From Aculops lycopersici (Eukaryota; Arthropoda; Arachnida; Trombidiformes; Eriophyidae): a stretch of 64,000 nucleotides of DNA. Shown in pieces: positions 1-12,512 of this stretch. A program made the position numbers and the translations under genes. Below the pieces are notes generated by a model. The model did not search any database and had not been told where the DNA came from. It saw only the letters and a program-made list of their open reading frames with translations. Location of the stretch: the NCBI GenBank assembly GCA_015350385.1, contig WNKI01000001.1, forward strand, positions 10,641,707-10,705,706, written 5' to 3'. Each line of letters starts with the position of its first letter. The stretch's first letter is position 1.

Positions 1-290
1 GAAGTGTGAGTGTATTGTGTGGTATATTATCATAAATCATATATCATATCCTGGGGGACTTGATCAAGTTTCTCATTCGTCCTTCGTCTCATAGGGCATG
101 TTGCACGTTGTTCATAAAACAGTTAATTGGAACTAGAGCTCCAACTAGCTCCCTTGTCCTTCCTTTCGTTCTTCCATTCACCTTCTTTTCTTTTCTCGCA
201 AAGTAGAATCTAAAGTGCAAGTGTGTTGTGATACTCTATGATTGTTTCTTATTGAGTGTTATATTACTATTCTCAACTTGGAGTTGCTGT
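1..290. other. 3' flank of the allatostatin A gene
   Basis: No gene is supported. The stretch lies downstream of the allatostatin A stop codon (minus strand) and would hold its 3' UTR. It is AT-rich with CTT/TTC runs near 160-200. I see no clear polyadenylation hexamer on the minus strand. Confidence 0.5.
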
Positions 291-1233
291 TCACTTGCCA
301 AGACCAAAGTCGTAGCGCGCATAAGCGGAATTTGGCGCCCGCTTGCCCAATCCGAAGTCGTATCGCGGGTGAGTTGGCTTTTTATGTATGTATTTCGAGT
401 ATATTAATCAAGGGAGGGATGGGTTGAGATTAGTATGATTGTATTGGAATTTATTGAGCCAAGAATGAAATGAATGATTGTTTTTCGAAAAATTAAGAAT
501 ATGTGCTGTCGATACTCACGCTTACAACTCGCTTGCCCAGACCAAAGTCGTACCTGTGCGCGCTAGGTCGCTTGCCAAACTGGCCAACAGGTTGCACCAA
601 GCTACTCGACGAGGGTAGCGACTCGCCAAAACGCATTATGTTGCTCGTGGATCCATCGGGCCGCTTGCCCAGTCCGAAATCGTAGGTGTTCCTTCCATAG
701 TTTGCAACTCTATGGTGGTTCTTGGCGCCAAATTTGGTGGCTCGCTTCATAGTCAGCGCCTGGCCTCCAGGTAACAAGGGGAACACAGTGAAAGCGTCGT
801 TGCCGTCGTAGTTTTGCAATGCGCTTAACAATTGTCTAGATCTAAGGGATTCAACTCCAGGATACGAGACACTAGCAGCCGATTCGCCGACACCATTTCC
901 CTCTGGTGCAACAATCGTCGTGTCTGGATTCAAATCGCCAGCTTGAATGGCCGACGCTTGCTCCTGATTCTCCTGGTTATTTGATATATTATCCACTAAA
1001 AGACGCGAGATTATTGCCTCCGCCAATCTCTTATCATTTGCCTCCAGATTACCGTGTTGTCTCACAATTGAATCCAACTCGTCCTCCAGTGCCTGCCGTC
1101 CAGATTGTTGCCCGCCAGCTTCCGCCTTCTCGGCCTGATTGCCTAAAGTTGCTGATGTCGTTAGTGTCAGTATGACAGTTAGCAACGCGATGGCCACTGT
1201 GGGTGAGAATGGGGTTAAAGTTGGGGCTGCCAT
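291..1233 (-). CDS. AstA: Allatostatin A (FGLamide) neuropeptide precursor, two exons
   Basis: This is a secreted prepropeptide whose processed peptides act on the allatostatin A/galanin-like receptor to inhibit muscle, endocrine and feeding activity. The exons are 1233-520 and 377-291, joined in phase 0 by a GTGAGT donor (519-514) and an AG acceptor (379-378), giving 266 residues. Residues 1-31 form a hydrophobic signal peptide. After an acidic spacer come four copies of YDFGLGK: NTYDFGLGKR, PSAHRYDFGLGKR and, in the second exon, PRYDFGLGKR and ARYDFGLGK directly before the stop. The glycine supplies the C-terminal amide and the KR pairs are convertase sites. A fifth amidation site, VGQFGKR, between copies one and two would release an unrelated QFamide peptide. 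Without exon 2 half of the peptides would be missed. The motif identity is unambiguous; further 5' non-coding exons are possible. Confidence 0.93.
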
Positions 1234-4200
1234 AGTGATAGATTAAGTTGGTGTATGTTCTTGTTTCTGGTATTTGGATAAAATTTAAGCAATTAAAAAG
1301 TTTCTTTTGTCCCTCTCTCTCTCTCTCTCTCTTCATGTATTCTCTTCTTTATCTTGATTGAGAATATTTGAGTGGATTTTTTGATTAGCTGAATTCAATT
1401 CTCTACTCTTATCTTACTTTCTCTTTTCTGCACTCTTTTCACTACTCACTCTACAACTTCCTTTCATCTATGCTGACCCTCAAGCTAAACCCTACTCTTA
1501 CATTCCAACTACTTGTTTGATATTTGTCCAGTTACTCTTGTGCTTCTCCTACCACTAGCAGCGGCCACCTGCAAGTCTTTGGCTTGCTGGGTTGACGTCG
1601 ACTTGGTTGCTGCTTGTCGAGAAGTAAAAATCAACTGCCCACAATTGGGTGCCAGGAAAATGAAACATCATATTCCATAAAGCAGGCAGCTGGCTGTTGA
1701 CTGGCTAGTCACCGGCAGGAGCGATAGTTGCAACGGCGACGATACAAACAGCAACAACAACAACACTGGCCAAAGTGGGGATACAACTATACGAAATGAG
1801 ATCACTTCCACACCAAACACCGCCACCACTGGCACCGTCTATAACCATTACCTGATGGTGGGTCCGTGGAATTGATACACAAGAACCAACGACTACAACA
1901 ACTACGAGTGCCGCGGCTTCGGCCACAACGTCAGCTTGTGGGGTTACTTGAAGGGCGAAGGGAAATTTTGGATCACAAAAGGGGGAGGTGGGGATCCCAA
2001 TTTGATGGGCGCCTGCGCAGACGCGTCAACTGGATCGCCGCAACTAGCAGGTGGCCGTAGCGGTGGGTGCAGCGGAAATTGAGCCACTTGCGCTGGGCGC
2101 TGCTTTTCTATTTACACCGCACGCAGGTGACTCTCCTTCTCTATCGTCGCGTCGCTCGACCCACCAAAGCCTCCTTTGCCTCGGAAGTCAAAAAAACTTG
2201 GTCAAAGCTGTTGAGGCCAAAAGAAAGAAAGAGGTAGAGAGGGAGAGCGAGAAATGGATACAACAAGAGCGACAACGAGACGAGGGAGGTTAGAGCTGAT
2301 TAAATTGCGTGGGACGCGAGAGTGAAACAACAAACTGTTGGATGGAGTTTCGCAAATGACACTTCACCCTCTGCCTAAACATCTACGCTAACATTACCAT
2401 TGCCTACTAATAAGACAGCTGATTGGGGGAGTCTAGTAGGGGAGCAATTTAACCACCACGCGCCCACTTGAATCATCATAAGCGATCTAGGTTACGTACG
2501 ACTACTCAATCCAAACTGGATTGAATTAGCTCGCTAGCTAGTTAATTCTATTAGTCGATAATCATTCTTGTCTGCTGAACATTTGCATGGTTTGCCACAA
2601 AGTAGCGGCAGCGATGAATCAACTTGTCGCTTATTTTAGTTACAACCGGTACCATTACTAGCGTTACTATTACAACCACCTGGGGATTAGTATGCTTCTC
2701 AGAAGAGTGACCGGGAGGCCAGTAGTGGAGGTGAAGACGGAGCTAAGGATCTAGAGATTTTGTGGCATCACCTGTCGTCGGCCACTAGTGGAGTTCCGGC
2801 GAATCCGAAAACAATTGTATCAAGTTCAGTGGCGAAGCTAAGCTGGGCCAAGCTCAAAGGGTTAATCAGACGATTGCGTTTAAATGAAGGCAGAGAGAGA
2901 GGAAGAATTCTGGATCTGGTTAGCGCAACGGGGAAAAAACTCTCGTCGCCAGCTGGCCGGCCGAAAAATTGCCACTTTGCACAGGTATCCAATGCACCTG
3001 CCAGTGTGTGAGGAAACCAATGGCGACTTGCAACATCGCGCTTGTTAAACTTAGTGGCAGACTCACCCCCATACAAACACCGATCTTGCCAAGACCATAC
3101 TGCTACCCCAGCCGCCTCACCTACCAAGTCACGCTTCCAAAATTTCAGATCTCTAAACATCCTCTTTGATTCCCTTTTCCAGAGGGTAGAAGGTTCGCCG
3201 GTGTTTCAATTATATGCCGTCGGACGGCCACTTCCGGCCGGCTGTTGTGTGTTTATACGCGTCGCTTGTTTACCACTCGCAGAAGAGGCGCGCATGCAAA
3301 GTTGCCGGCCATTGAATCATTGTGTCGAGACTAGAAACAATATTAGCTTAACATAGGTTAAGCAAAACACCAACGTTTAGCGATGACTGCGGCGGCGACG
3401 ACGACGACGACATTACTGAGCTCGAAAGACGTTGGCGAGCCTGTTGGTAATGGCGACGATGACGATGATGATGATGATGATGACGGCGGCGATGTAATCA
3501 GAAGAGCAGCGAGCACACTCTCCGCTTCAACCAGCGGCTGGTGTTTGCGTCACCTGGTCCGAAAGCTCGATGATTGTAGAGCAACGACTCTCCTCTCGTC
3601 CAGATACCAGTTAAACTTTCTTGCTTCAACTTGTGACTCGCAACTAGCGACTTGCGCAAATCAATTTGGCTGCTTCCAAGTTGGGATTCCTCACGTTCTT
3701 CTTGCCTATCGGCGAACGGTTAAATGGCACACGTAGCAAGTGATACAAGTTTCGGGGAGTCGGTTTATTTTATTTATAAATAAACCTCTCGCTAGTAGAT
3801 GTAGATGTCGTCGGTAAACTTGCATTGGGTCGCGTTGCGTTGCTATGTACTCGCTCTAGTATGGCGCGTGATGATGATGTGTGACGCCAGGAGGAAATGC
3901 TAGAGCTCATGTATTTTGGGTGGATGTGTGTCTCTGTGTGTGTGTGTGTGTGCGTTTTGCGCTACTAATAAACGATGGCGAGTGCAATGAGCGATGATGA
4001 TCACCACCAACACCAGGCGCTCACGTGAGCGAGTGTGCGTAAGCAAACTCTGGTTTGAACTTACCTGACCGGAAGTGCGGTCTTGGCAGCCTGGCGCGCG
4101 TATTAGCCTTCTCAGAATCTACCAAGTGCCCTTCAAAGTTGGCAACAAGACTTGCAACGGCCGTCACCTCAACGTCTGCTTGTCGCTTGATTACCCTTTG

Positions 4201-7200
4201 GAACTGGTGGACTGGTATCAAGTCAACTGGCGCGCATATGCGCCAGTCGACTCGCCGCCGTGATAAACAAATGGCCGGTCAAGAGAGTTGGAGAGATAGA
4301 TAGAGACGGAGGCATATGACAATCGCATGTGTAGATTTCGGGCGCGTAGAGCGCTGCTTTTTGTTTAATCAAATTAGTTATGAATTATTAGCAAGTTTCG
4401 TTTATCTGCGTCGAGGTTTCTCCTCTGCACTCCTCTTCCTCCTGCACCATTGGGGCCACCATTTGAGTGTTTAATTCAATTAGTCGAAGTCAAATTTAGG
4501 ATTAACTTACGCTTTAACTTCTATTCCAACTCCTACCGCAACTTGACTGCCCCACTAAACTTGCGCCTGTTCCATTGCGCAGAGGCTATTGGTGGCTTGC
4601 CCGCTGTAGTTTGGCATAGCAGCGGTGCTTTATCCAAACTGAAAGGACTTATCACGGAAAAAATCGATGACTCGTTAGAGGCAAGCGCCAGTAGGAGAAA
4701 GAGGGGGGAATAATGGACCAGACTTGAGCTAATGCTCGCGATTAGCCTAAGTCTCGGGATCAAAAGCGAGTACATTACAGCGGCTAACATGTGAGTAGCT
4801 CATCTTTCAAGTGGATCTAGTTCACGAGAATTCCTTTATGATCTTGACGGGTTTTGGTGGTTAGTCTCAAGCGAGTAAAGCCTCGAGTGTGGGAGGCTTT
4901 AGAAATTGCTTAGTTGGCTTTGAGTAGGTGTACTCTTATTATTGTATTATCATTGGAGTTTGGACGAGTCATTAGCTCTCAATTTTGCTCTTGAAAATAA
5001 TGACCGCGATCACAACCGCGCCTAGTCAATTGAAATTTCATCGGCTGACATTCGAATTGTATCGCAAATAGAATCCATGGAAAGGTAGCATCTCGTGGGA
5101 GTTGTAGTTTTACCTCTCTCGTGGATATTGCCTCCAGTCTTTCAGCCAGAGAATCGGAGCGGAAGAGTAAAATTTCACTGGTTTTCAAATTTGAATACTA
5201 CTAATTGGTTATATGGCGAGGCGCACAGATAGCGAGGCGAGCTGAATTTTGTCCAAGTCTTGTTTCATCATCAACCAACAGGGAGAATCGCGCACAACCA
5301 AACTTTCGAGTCGTTTCCCTACTGATGCCCTGGGAGTTAGGTAGAAATCACGGACCCCTGCGCCCGACGAGACGAGAGGTATTTCGAGATAATCGGTTCC
5401 CTTGATGGCTGCCGGGTTATTCTATAGTTTGTAAACAAATCCGCACTCGGCGTCAAGTGGATAGCGTCAAATGCTAGTACATTTTAGGGAAACATAAGAT
5501 TGGAGCGATGGAGCATGAAATTATACCTGCGCCTTTCGGACGAGTGTGTTAATTTTCCTTTATTGTGTTATACATTGATGTCGAGTCTCTAGTGACAAAT
5601 TTATTTTAGATGACACGACTCGACACATGTATATATATTCACACACACGGGCGACGCGTCCATTCAGATACTCGAAGGTGAGAGTAAGGATTCTAAATTT
5701 TTGCGACGGTTGTGCAGCTTCCAGAGAGTTAGTGACTTTTGGCATGATGAGATGCACGTGGCTGAAGGGTTAGCCTGTAGCACCCTCCCATTTCTGTTGT
5801 GGTCTTCGGTGGCCTCCAATGGTCAGAGGTGGAGACACATGAGGGCACAGCGACGACTACAACAACAACGTCTGCTACGCCAACAACCATCGAGCCGGCG
5901 AGCGGTAACCATTCAATATGCTGACGCATAGAGTCCCTGTAGTAAACTGAAAACCCTCTCTCTCTCTCCCTCGCAGAATATCTCTAGAGAGACCTCTCAT
6001 CCGGGAAGACCAGCACCGAGTGACGTAATACCCTATGGGCCCGTTGGTGGAGTCCACCTTCCGGGTAGAGAAAGAGAGAGGGCGAGAGATAGAAGGTAGC
6101 CCGCGGCGATTAGCGATGACGAGTTGCGGCATCTAACTCTCACATAGCGCGCGAGTGGCCACTAGATCCACTTAACCACCAGTCCTGGCTACTTTGGTCT
6201 GGCATTTTCGGGATCAACTCCAGAGAGACGAATCCTTTTGGTATCCTCCCTCTCGGTCATTCTTTCAATTTGGCAGGTTAAATCTCGCCGCGGGTCGGCA
6301 ACTCTCTGTGAGAGTTGGTTGGTTTCGCTCTGCTGCAAATTTTGCGTTTCAATTGAATGGACAGCGATTGAATGGAAATTACGTGTACCGCATCAGGTCC
6401 ATTGCTTGACCACGATCGAGCTGAGTTCTGAAGGAAACTGGCGACAGTATACCCGCTAGCTAGATGGTTGGTACACCAATTATTTGGAAGGCGCAAGGCC
6501 ACCAGGTAATTGATTCAAATGCCACTCGGCATAGACCCTACAGACGGACTCACAAGCTCGAGCTCGAGCTCAAGCACTCGCTTGTGCGAAAGTGTGTGTC
6601 AGGTAAAAAAAGTCGACTTGTACGCAGGTGAACCAGTAACTCTTGCTGGCAAGTGAGCATTGACCAGTTGAGATGCTGTTGATTGACTGATAGACTGACT
6701 GGCTTGCTTACTACAAATTCAAATAGCTATATAATGCGAAAACGAGACAATCACACACACTGATACCTACTACTTCGACTCCAGATGGACTTCCTGTTTC
6801 CATTGAGTCAACCATTGAGAATGTTCTCTGATGATATTGTTTGTTGTTCGTGTCGTCAGCAACCATTACAACGAAATGAAATCTGAGTTAGGTAAAAACT
6901 TCAATGAGCATAAAATGAGCATCAATTCCTGCTCAAATTGCCCCATGCTCTTTTATATTGGTTGCCTCGTAGTGACATGTTAATCAAACAGAACATGGGA
7001 CAGCCGACAAGTAATCAGTTTGGTCTGCTAATTTCAGGGGTAAACTTGAACTAAAACTCGGTAATTATCATAGAGAAAAAGTTGATTTGCATCCCATATT
7101 TTAGACCAATTTTTTCTAATGAAAGGAGCCAACTTCGACTCCTCACTTCAGAGCATTCAACTACCGACATGAGCTCTTTCGTTGGATTGACGATCGATTG

Positions 7201-8718
7201 CTCAACCAGAACTCGTGTAAATATTTACCTGGCGAGCGAAATGTTTCTAGCGTGCGTCTTCTCCCTAAACAGTAATGGTCAAGTAGAGCGCACTTTATTA
7301 CAACTACAACTATGGGATTGAGCATGCTGTTTGGTTGTCAAGCATCTTCCTCAAAGTGATAAAAAGAATACCTCATTGGGGTCAACCAAAATAGGGACGT
7401 GCAGATGCGGTTTTGGTGACCCAAATGTTGCCACTATTGACTTGGCGAATTTACATAGCAGCAGCAGCAGCACCATCAACAACAACAAACCAATGAGAGC
7501 CAAACTAGGAGGTCAACCTAGATTCCATTTTGGACTCTGATAAATTGAAACGAATTTAACAATTAAGTTCATGAGCCAAACAATCAGTGATCAAGTTGGT
7601 TATTGAGCTGTATCGTGTAGGTGGCTTCAGCAACGACCACCACGACGAGCTAAACACATACCTTATTGTTGTTGTTGGGCCATATGGTCGACAACCTGTC
7701 ATTTGGCTATTTGCAAGAGCAAGCTTCAATGTGCTCGTTGCAAAATGAATACATCGTTACAGAAACTTGTCCTATCTGACTCCGAAAGAGCGAGGCATAG
7801 AGGATAATGAATGGGGCATCACTTTGACTCTTTATAGTAGAGCTATTGTTATCGTATGCGTCAGTTTGAAGTGGTAAGCTCGCTGGTTAGCTACTGAAAG
7901 TTTGACAAAGCTTTTCGGTTCAAAGGAACAACAAACACTGCATTTTTATTGTTGCGCGGGCGGATCTGTGTCCCGAAGCTATTTCTACACTGGAGGCCAA
8001 ATAAAAGTAAGCTCAGCTGGGATGGCTTTTGGTCTTATTTGAGTTTAGACTTGATATGCAGAGAAGTTGTATTTGTAGATGAGATCCCTTTTTATCTTAT
8101 TTGATATATTTTCTTTCCAGGCGACAAAACTTGCACTGCGGCCCAATTGGTGACGGTCAATTGAAAGTTTGCGACTTTTATAGCTTTCGGGACCACGCAA
8201 AAGTAGAAGGAAATATTGTAGATAGGCTGATTGGAGGTTCCTTGACACTATTGAGCCTCCCCGGAAGTGCGGGAACCTCAAGTTCATAATGTAGTGGAAG
8301 TGCACTAATCATGGAAATATATGCTCTAGATGTACGAGTAATTCGTAAATTAGTGCACCCCAGAAATTTGGCTATTTTAACAGCCAATCCCAAAAATTTT
8401 GCACACGTGAGGTTTGTTTTTGAACCGGTTGCACAGAATTGGCGCTCAGAGCGTGATCTTCAGATTTCGCTCAAAATGAGCATTACACCACCAGCTATAA
8501 CATGCTAACGAGCCAAGTGGCTCATCGTTACAAGACTGGAGGGAGAGAGAAATTTAAAAGTTTACGAACTCATTTTTCTGACCACACAAATGGACTAAAG
8601 TTAATTAAGACAGGACACAACATTAAACTAAAGCTATATTTCATCCCCACGAGTCACTAGATATAAGTCCAATGAATGGAACAAATGTTTGGTCCCCAAA
8701 TTGGCTCCAATATCAACC
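1234..8718. other. Gene-free flank between AstA and MED28
   Basis: About 7.5 kb without any frame I can support. Open frames here are short, opposed on both strands and compositionally biased. The stretch holds a CT run at about 1313-1332, a GAT/GAC microsatellite at about 3449-3482 and a GT run at about 3936-3952. It probably contains the upstream regulatory region of the neuropeptide gene (minus strand). No transposon ends, tRNA or exon with recognisable protein similarity were found. Confidence 0.5.
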
Positions 8719-8991
8719 ATGAATCCAGTTGACACATTTCAAGAGGCATTCAAAGCTTGCTTGGCCATACCGTCGGAAGATTTTAGATCAAGTGCCGAGC
8801 AGAATACCACCGCTCTCATTGAGGCCGCCAGAAAATTGGACGTCTTCTTTCTACAAAAGCAACTTCTTCTATCGGACAGTGGTGAGGGTGGCGAGGAGGT
8901 CGCCAAGTTGAGAGCTAAACTGAGGGCTCGCGATATTATGATTGCAAAATATAACCAGAAACTACAGGAGTGGAAGAGGATTTTAGAATAG
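8719..8991 (+). CDS. MED28: Mediator complex subunit 28
   Basis: The 90-aa product corresponds to the Mediator head-module subunit MED28, which helps link transcription activators to RNA polymerase II. The diagnostic segment is FFLQKQLLL (about residues 44-52), matching the FFLQKR.L core of the family, followed by a coiled coil with the pattern L+A+L+ARD..I.KYNQKLQEWK..L that matches the C-terminal helix of MED28 in animals. The first in-frame ATG (8719) is used; the frame is open 30 nt further upstream but without another ATG. It is short against vertebrate MED28 (about 178 aa), lacking the N-terminal low-complexity part. The stop is only 38 nt before the ATG of the SRR1 gene, with no polyadenylation signal between, so the two probably share a transcript. 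Confidence 0.82.
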   Translation: MNPVDTFQEAFKACLAIPSEDFRSSAEQNTTALIEAARKLDVFFLQKQLLLSDSGEGGEEVAKLRAKLRARDIMIAKYNQKLQEWKRILE

Positions 8992-9029
8992 TGATACCGG
9001 CCAGAATCTAAATCTGCATATTATTTTCA

Positions 9030-9965
9030 ATGCAAAGAAGCAAAAGAAATAGAAAACTTCGCGATAAGATCCTCGGCACATTCGTTACTGATCTCAGGCA
9101 GTCGAGTTTCTTCCAGATTGATTTTAAATCTACCATCAATGATTGCATCAAGGCTCTAGATGGTAGGCTAATCAAAAAAATAGTCTGCTATGGACTCGGC
9201 TCCTTCTCCAACGGTGTCGAGCTCAACTCTAGATACCAACTTGCCTTACTATTGCTACTCCACGAGCATCTTGTTGAACTAGATCATCCAGTTGAGCCCG
9301 TTATTGAAGTTTACGATCCCTCGTTCGATTCGGTTGATAGTGAGACATTGCTTAGTTTCACCAATCCAAAGTTCAGCTTGATCGAAGAGAACGAATCGTG
9401 TGCTCGGAGTCTTGGTGGTGAGGCTCCTTGTTCATCTGAATCTTTACTTGACAAACCGCGATGCACATTATTCTACATGCCACATCTGGACAAGTATCTT
9501 TATAACAACCTATTGGGAATCAATTGGACTAACGAACAACTTGCACGACTCGTGATATTGGGCAACAGCTTTCGTGAGATGATTCACAATGAGCCGCTTT
9601 CTTCGTGTAAGCTCCAATTATTTTACATGTATCAACTGGTCCACAACTTCAAAGAAAACTCCAATAAAGACTCTGGCGGGTCGAAAAGAAAAAGAAGAAA
9701 AAGCAACCCCTCAGGCTTTCAAGAGATTAGAACATCATCAACGACAATCACAAAAGCAATCAACGTCTCGACCACCACCGAAGCTTTAATTGAGCATTCT
9801 ATCAACGATCAATCGTTTGACCACTTTGGCATATTCAACAGTCTATCCTTTCACATCATCAATGGTCAGTGGCTGGATAATAACAAGTTGACTATCCAAC
9901 AGCATCGACTTCCTTCATGGTCTCAAATGACTTATTCGCCACCGACAGACCAACAGGAGCAATGA
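9030..9965 (+). CDS. SRR1-domain protein (SRRD-like)
   Basis: The product is 311 aa with an SRR1 domain: KIVCYGLGSFSNG at about residues 50-62 and the following helix RYQLALLLLLHEHL and strand IEVYDPSF match the core of the SRR1 family (plant SENSITIVITY TO RED LIGHT REDUCED 1, animal SRRD). A second conserved block, RCTLFYMPHLDKYLYNNLL (about 143-161), is the family's FFMPHC..LY.N.L segment. The biochemical role of animal SRRD is poorly known; links to haem and circadian regulation have been proposed. Residues about 217-235 are a basic, low-complexity stretch. The gene follows MED28 after 38 nt; a single AATAAA at 10090 serves the pair. The family call is firm, the function open. Confidence 0.85.
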   Translation: MQRSKRNRKLRDKILGTFVTDLRQSSFFQIDFKSTINDCIKALDGRLIKKIVCYGLGSFSNGVELNSRYQLALLLLLHEHLVELDHPVEPVIEVYDPSFDSVDSETLLSFTNPKFSLIEENESCARSLGGEAPCSSESLLDKPRCTLFYMPHLDKYLYNNLLGINWTNEQLARLVILGNSFREMIHNEPLSSCKLQLFYMYQLVHNFKENSNKDSGGSKRKRRKSNPSGFQEIRTSSTTITKAINVSTTTEALIEHSINDQSFDHFGIFNSLSFHIINGQWLDNNKLTIQQHRLPSWSQMTYSPPTDQQEQ

Positions 9966-10089
9966 TAATAGCTGATGATCTAGAATTTGTTTCTTGTTCT
10001 TTTTGGGTGGCAATGTTTATATGTATGAGCATCGTTTATATCGATATATTCTTCAATTTTTCTTTCACCGAGTTGTACGCCCAAATATA

Positions 10090-10095
10090 AATAAA
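10090..10095 (+). promoter_or_regulatory. Polyadenylation signal for MED28-SRR1
   Basis: AATAAA 125 nt after the SRR1 stop codon. It is the first such signal downstream of both MED28 and SRR1, consistent with one shared 3' end. Confidence 0.5.
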
Positions 10096-10215
10096 CTTTG
10101 AAAATAGTTCATGTAGGTAATTCTCTCAACTTCTATGATACGATCTCTCATTCCTGAATCCAATCATAGTTTCGCTTCCTCCTCACCCACCAACTGATAC
10201 ATTTGACCCTCAAAA

Positions 10216-10614
10216 CTAATCCCATTTCTTGCCCTCGGCGTTTCGCTTATCGATTAGCTTGTTCAAACGATCCCTCAGAGGTGCAGGTAGCTGTCTAGTG
10301 TGAAATTCTACATTGTTTTCGTTCAGTATTCGTATCAATTCATTGTCGATCCGAGTCTCGTTTCTGGTAGCACATCTGAAGAAATTAGTTTCATGCAGAG
10401 CTCGGACATCTACGGCAGAGTGCATATTGAGCAATTTGCACATCTCAAAAAAGTCCTTTGGATGGATGCCCCTTTGCCTCTCGCGCTCGTTGAACTTGAT
10501 CATAGATAGTTCGTATTGTCTCTTATTTCTAACGTGATCAATGGTGAGCATATGGCTACGAGCCTCCTTAACATCGTCGCAAGTGACGTCGCAAAATTCA
10601 CACTGCATACTCAT
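10216..10614 (-). CDS. Small C2H2 (matrin-type) zinc-finger protein
   Basis: The 132-aa product starts with one zinc finger, CEFCDVTCDDVKEARSHMLTIDH (C5, C8, H21, H27 approximately), whose wide spacing and position resemble matrin/U1C-type fingers that bind RNA or RNPs. The rest is helical and charged (NERERQRGIHPKDFFEMCKLLN, then LPAPLRDRLNKLIDKRNAEGKKW) without a match I recognise. Its ATG lies 14 nt after the stop codon of the preceding minus-strand ORF (polyQ protein) and in another frame, so it is either the second cistron of a dicistronic mRNA or uses a promoter inside the upstream coding region. It is real as a coding frame (finger plus conserved-looking tail); its function is unknown. 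Confidence 0.7.
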   Translation of the reverse strand: MSMQCEFCDVTCDDVKEARSHMLTIDHVRNKRQYELSMIKFNERERQRGIHPKDFFEMCKLLNMHSAVDVRALHETNFFRCATRNETRIDNELIRILNENNVEFHTRQLPAPLRDRLNKLIDKRNAEGKKWD

Positions 10615-10628
10615 GATTGGATTTCTAT

Positions 10629-11141
<513 letters not shown>

Positions 11142-12081
11142 GACAAAAAGTGGGTTTAAATTTTATAATAATAGAAAACTTTGATATAAATAAACAATAA
11201 AAACAATAACTAATCTAATAGGAACAGTAAAGTATAATAAACAACAAATTTACCGGTACAATGCCAGAATGAGAGTACAGTCGTTCTTTAAAGCCGCACT
11301 GAAATTCCGTTGTATGTTATTTTTCAATGGGAATTCCTGTGTAAGAAACGAGTGCACAAGTCGAGAAGTGTGGCGAATCGAGTTCACCCTTTCGAGTAAC
11401 GCTGAAAAGAAGAAGCAGTAGCGACTCTGCTCGCTGATGGCAAGACCACAGGTCTCGCCATCGGCCAGTAGAATGTGAGTGAAAAAAGTCGAGCTATCTG
11501 CCCCCGTCTTGGTCTCAAATCCTATTTTTCAGCTCCTCAGTCAAGACCTGGAAACACACCAAATTTTCGCAAGTTTCCTACTTCTGGCACTCGATACGGA
11601 AAACAGGGAATTCTCATATCTCAGAGAAGACACCGATGCGCGAGGAAATTCTAATCTGCAAGTAAAGTACAGTAGAGAGGTTTCGGTCATTTACGGCTTA
11701 CCTGTACACCCTTATGACATCAAGGTGGCAATAAATAGGTAATACCTTGACTTGGCTCTAGTTACCATGGATCAATAAATTAATAGAGCTAACAGCAGCG
11801 TTAGTCGAACTCTTTCGGTTTTATACTTTGTTTTGCTTTTAATGAGATTTCATCTTATCTAACATGTTTCCTCATTCATCGATTGGCGTGTTGACACTTT
11901 GTTTGATTATCACTTGGTTTCTCTTGTTACGCTTCTTGTTTTCGGGCAACATCATTTGGGGTGCTGGGTGGTTTTGGCTTTGCAGTTATTCACTGTTCAT
12001 TTTTGACCCGTATCATGAATATTCTATATCGCATGTTATTATTGTTTTTAACTTTGCTTCCTCTAGTTTCTCGCCGTCGTT

Positions 12082-12082
<1 letters not shown>

Positions 12083-12119
<37 letters not shown>
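12083..12119. repeat. TA dinucleotide repeat, left copy
   Basis: About 18 TA units. The preceding flank (CGCCGTCGTTTGA) and following flank (TGTATATATACTGTTAG) recur in altered form around the second TA tract at 12335. Confidence 0.9.
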
Positions 12120-12128
<9 letters not shown>

Positions 12129-12214
12129 CTGTTAGTATATAATCGTATAGTAATCTATTCGTTTCGGTTACTAAGTTAGGTTTTCGTTTTAGTTCGGTTT
12201 CCTACCTTCCTTAC

Positions 12215-12234
12215 NNNNNNNNNNNNNNNNNNNN
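12215..12234. other. Assembly gap (20 N)
   Basis: Twenty undetermined bases. The short nominal length and the duplicated flanks suggest a scaffold join between overlapping contig ends rather than missing sequence. Confidence 0.95.
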
Positions 12235-12332
12235 CTAGTAATAAGTTACTTACTTATTACTCGTACTTACGTTTAGTTTATTTTAGTTTTTACGTTTTAC
12301 GTTTCGTTCCTTCTACGTTACTTCGTCGTCGT

Positions 12333-12334
<2 letters not shown>

Positions 12335-12371
<37 letters not shown>
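12335..12371. repeat. TA dinucleotide repeat, right copy
   Basis: About 18 TA units followed by TGTATATATACCTGTTAG, nearly the same as after the left tract. Probably the same locus seen a second time. Confidence 0.9.
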
Positions 12372-12380
<9 letters not shown>

Positions 12381-12512
12381 CCTGTTAGATATAAATCGAT
12401 GAATCATCTTTCGGGTCAAATGGTTTTCGTTTATGGTTTCCACTTCCTTCAATTGTTCTGGCAGTTATTTACCATCGTCACGTAGATGCCTCACCGACTC
12501 TAATCTCTAGCT

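Larger units (their letters stand above)
11142..12512. other. Intergenic region with dinucleotide repeats and an assembly gap
   Basis: No gene is supported between the polyQ gene (start 11141) and the 3' end of the AMFR-like gene (12513). The region holds two TA-repeat tracts (about 12083-12119 and 12335-12371) on either side of a run of 20 N (12215-12234). The sequence on the two sides of the gap looks like two degraded copies of one locus (see findings). Confidence 0.7.

Noticed and set aside
12083..12371. Two TA tracts as a genuine tandem duplication or AT-rich regulatory island
   Set aside because: The degraded similarity is one-sided for each copy and brackets an N gap, which fits an unmerged contig overlap better.
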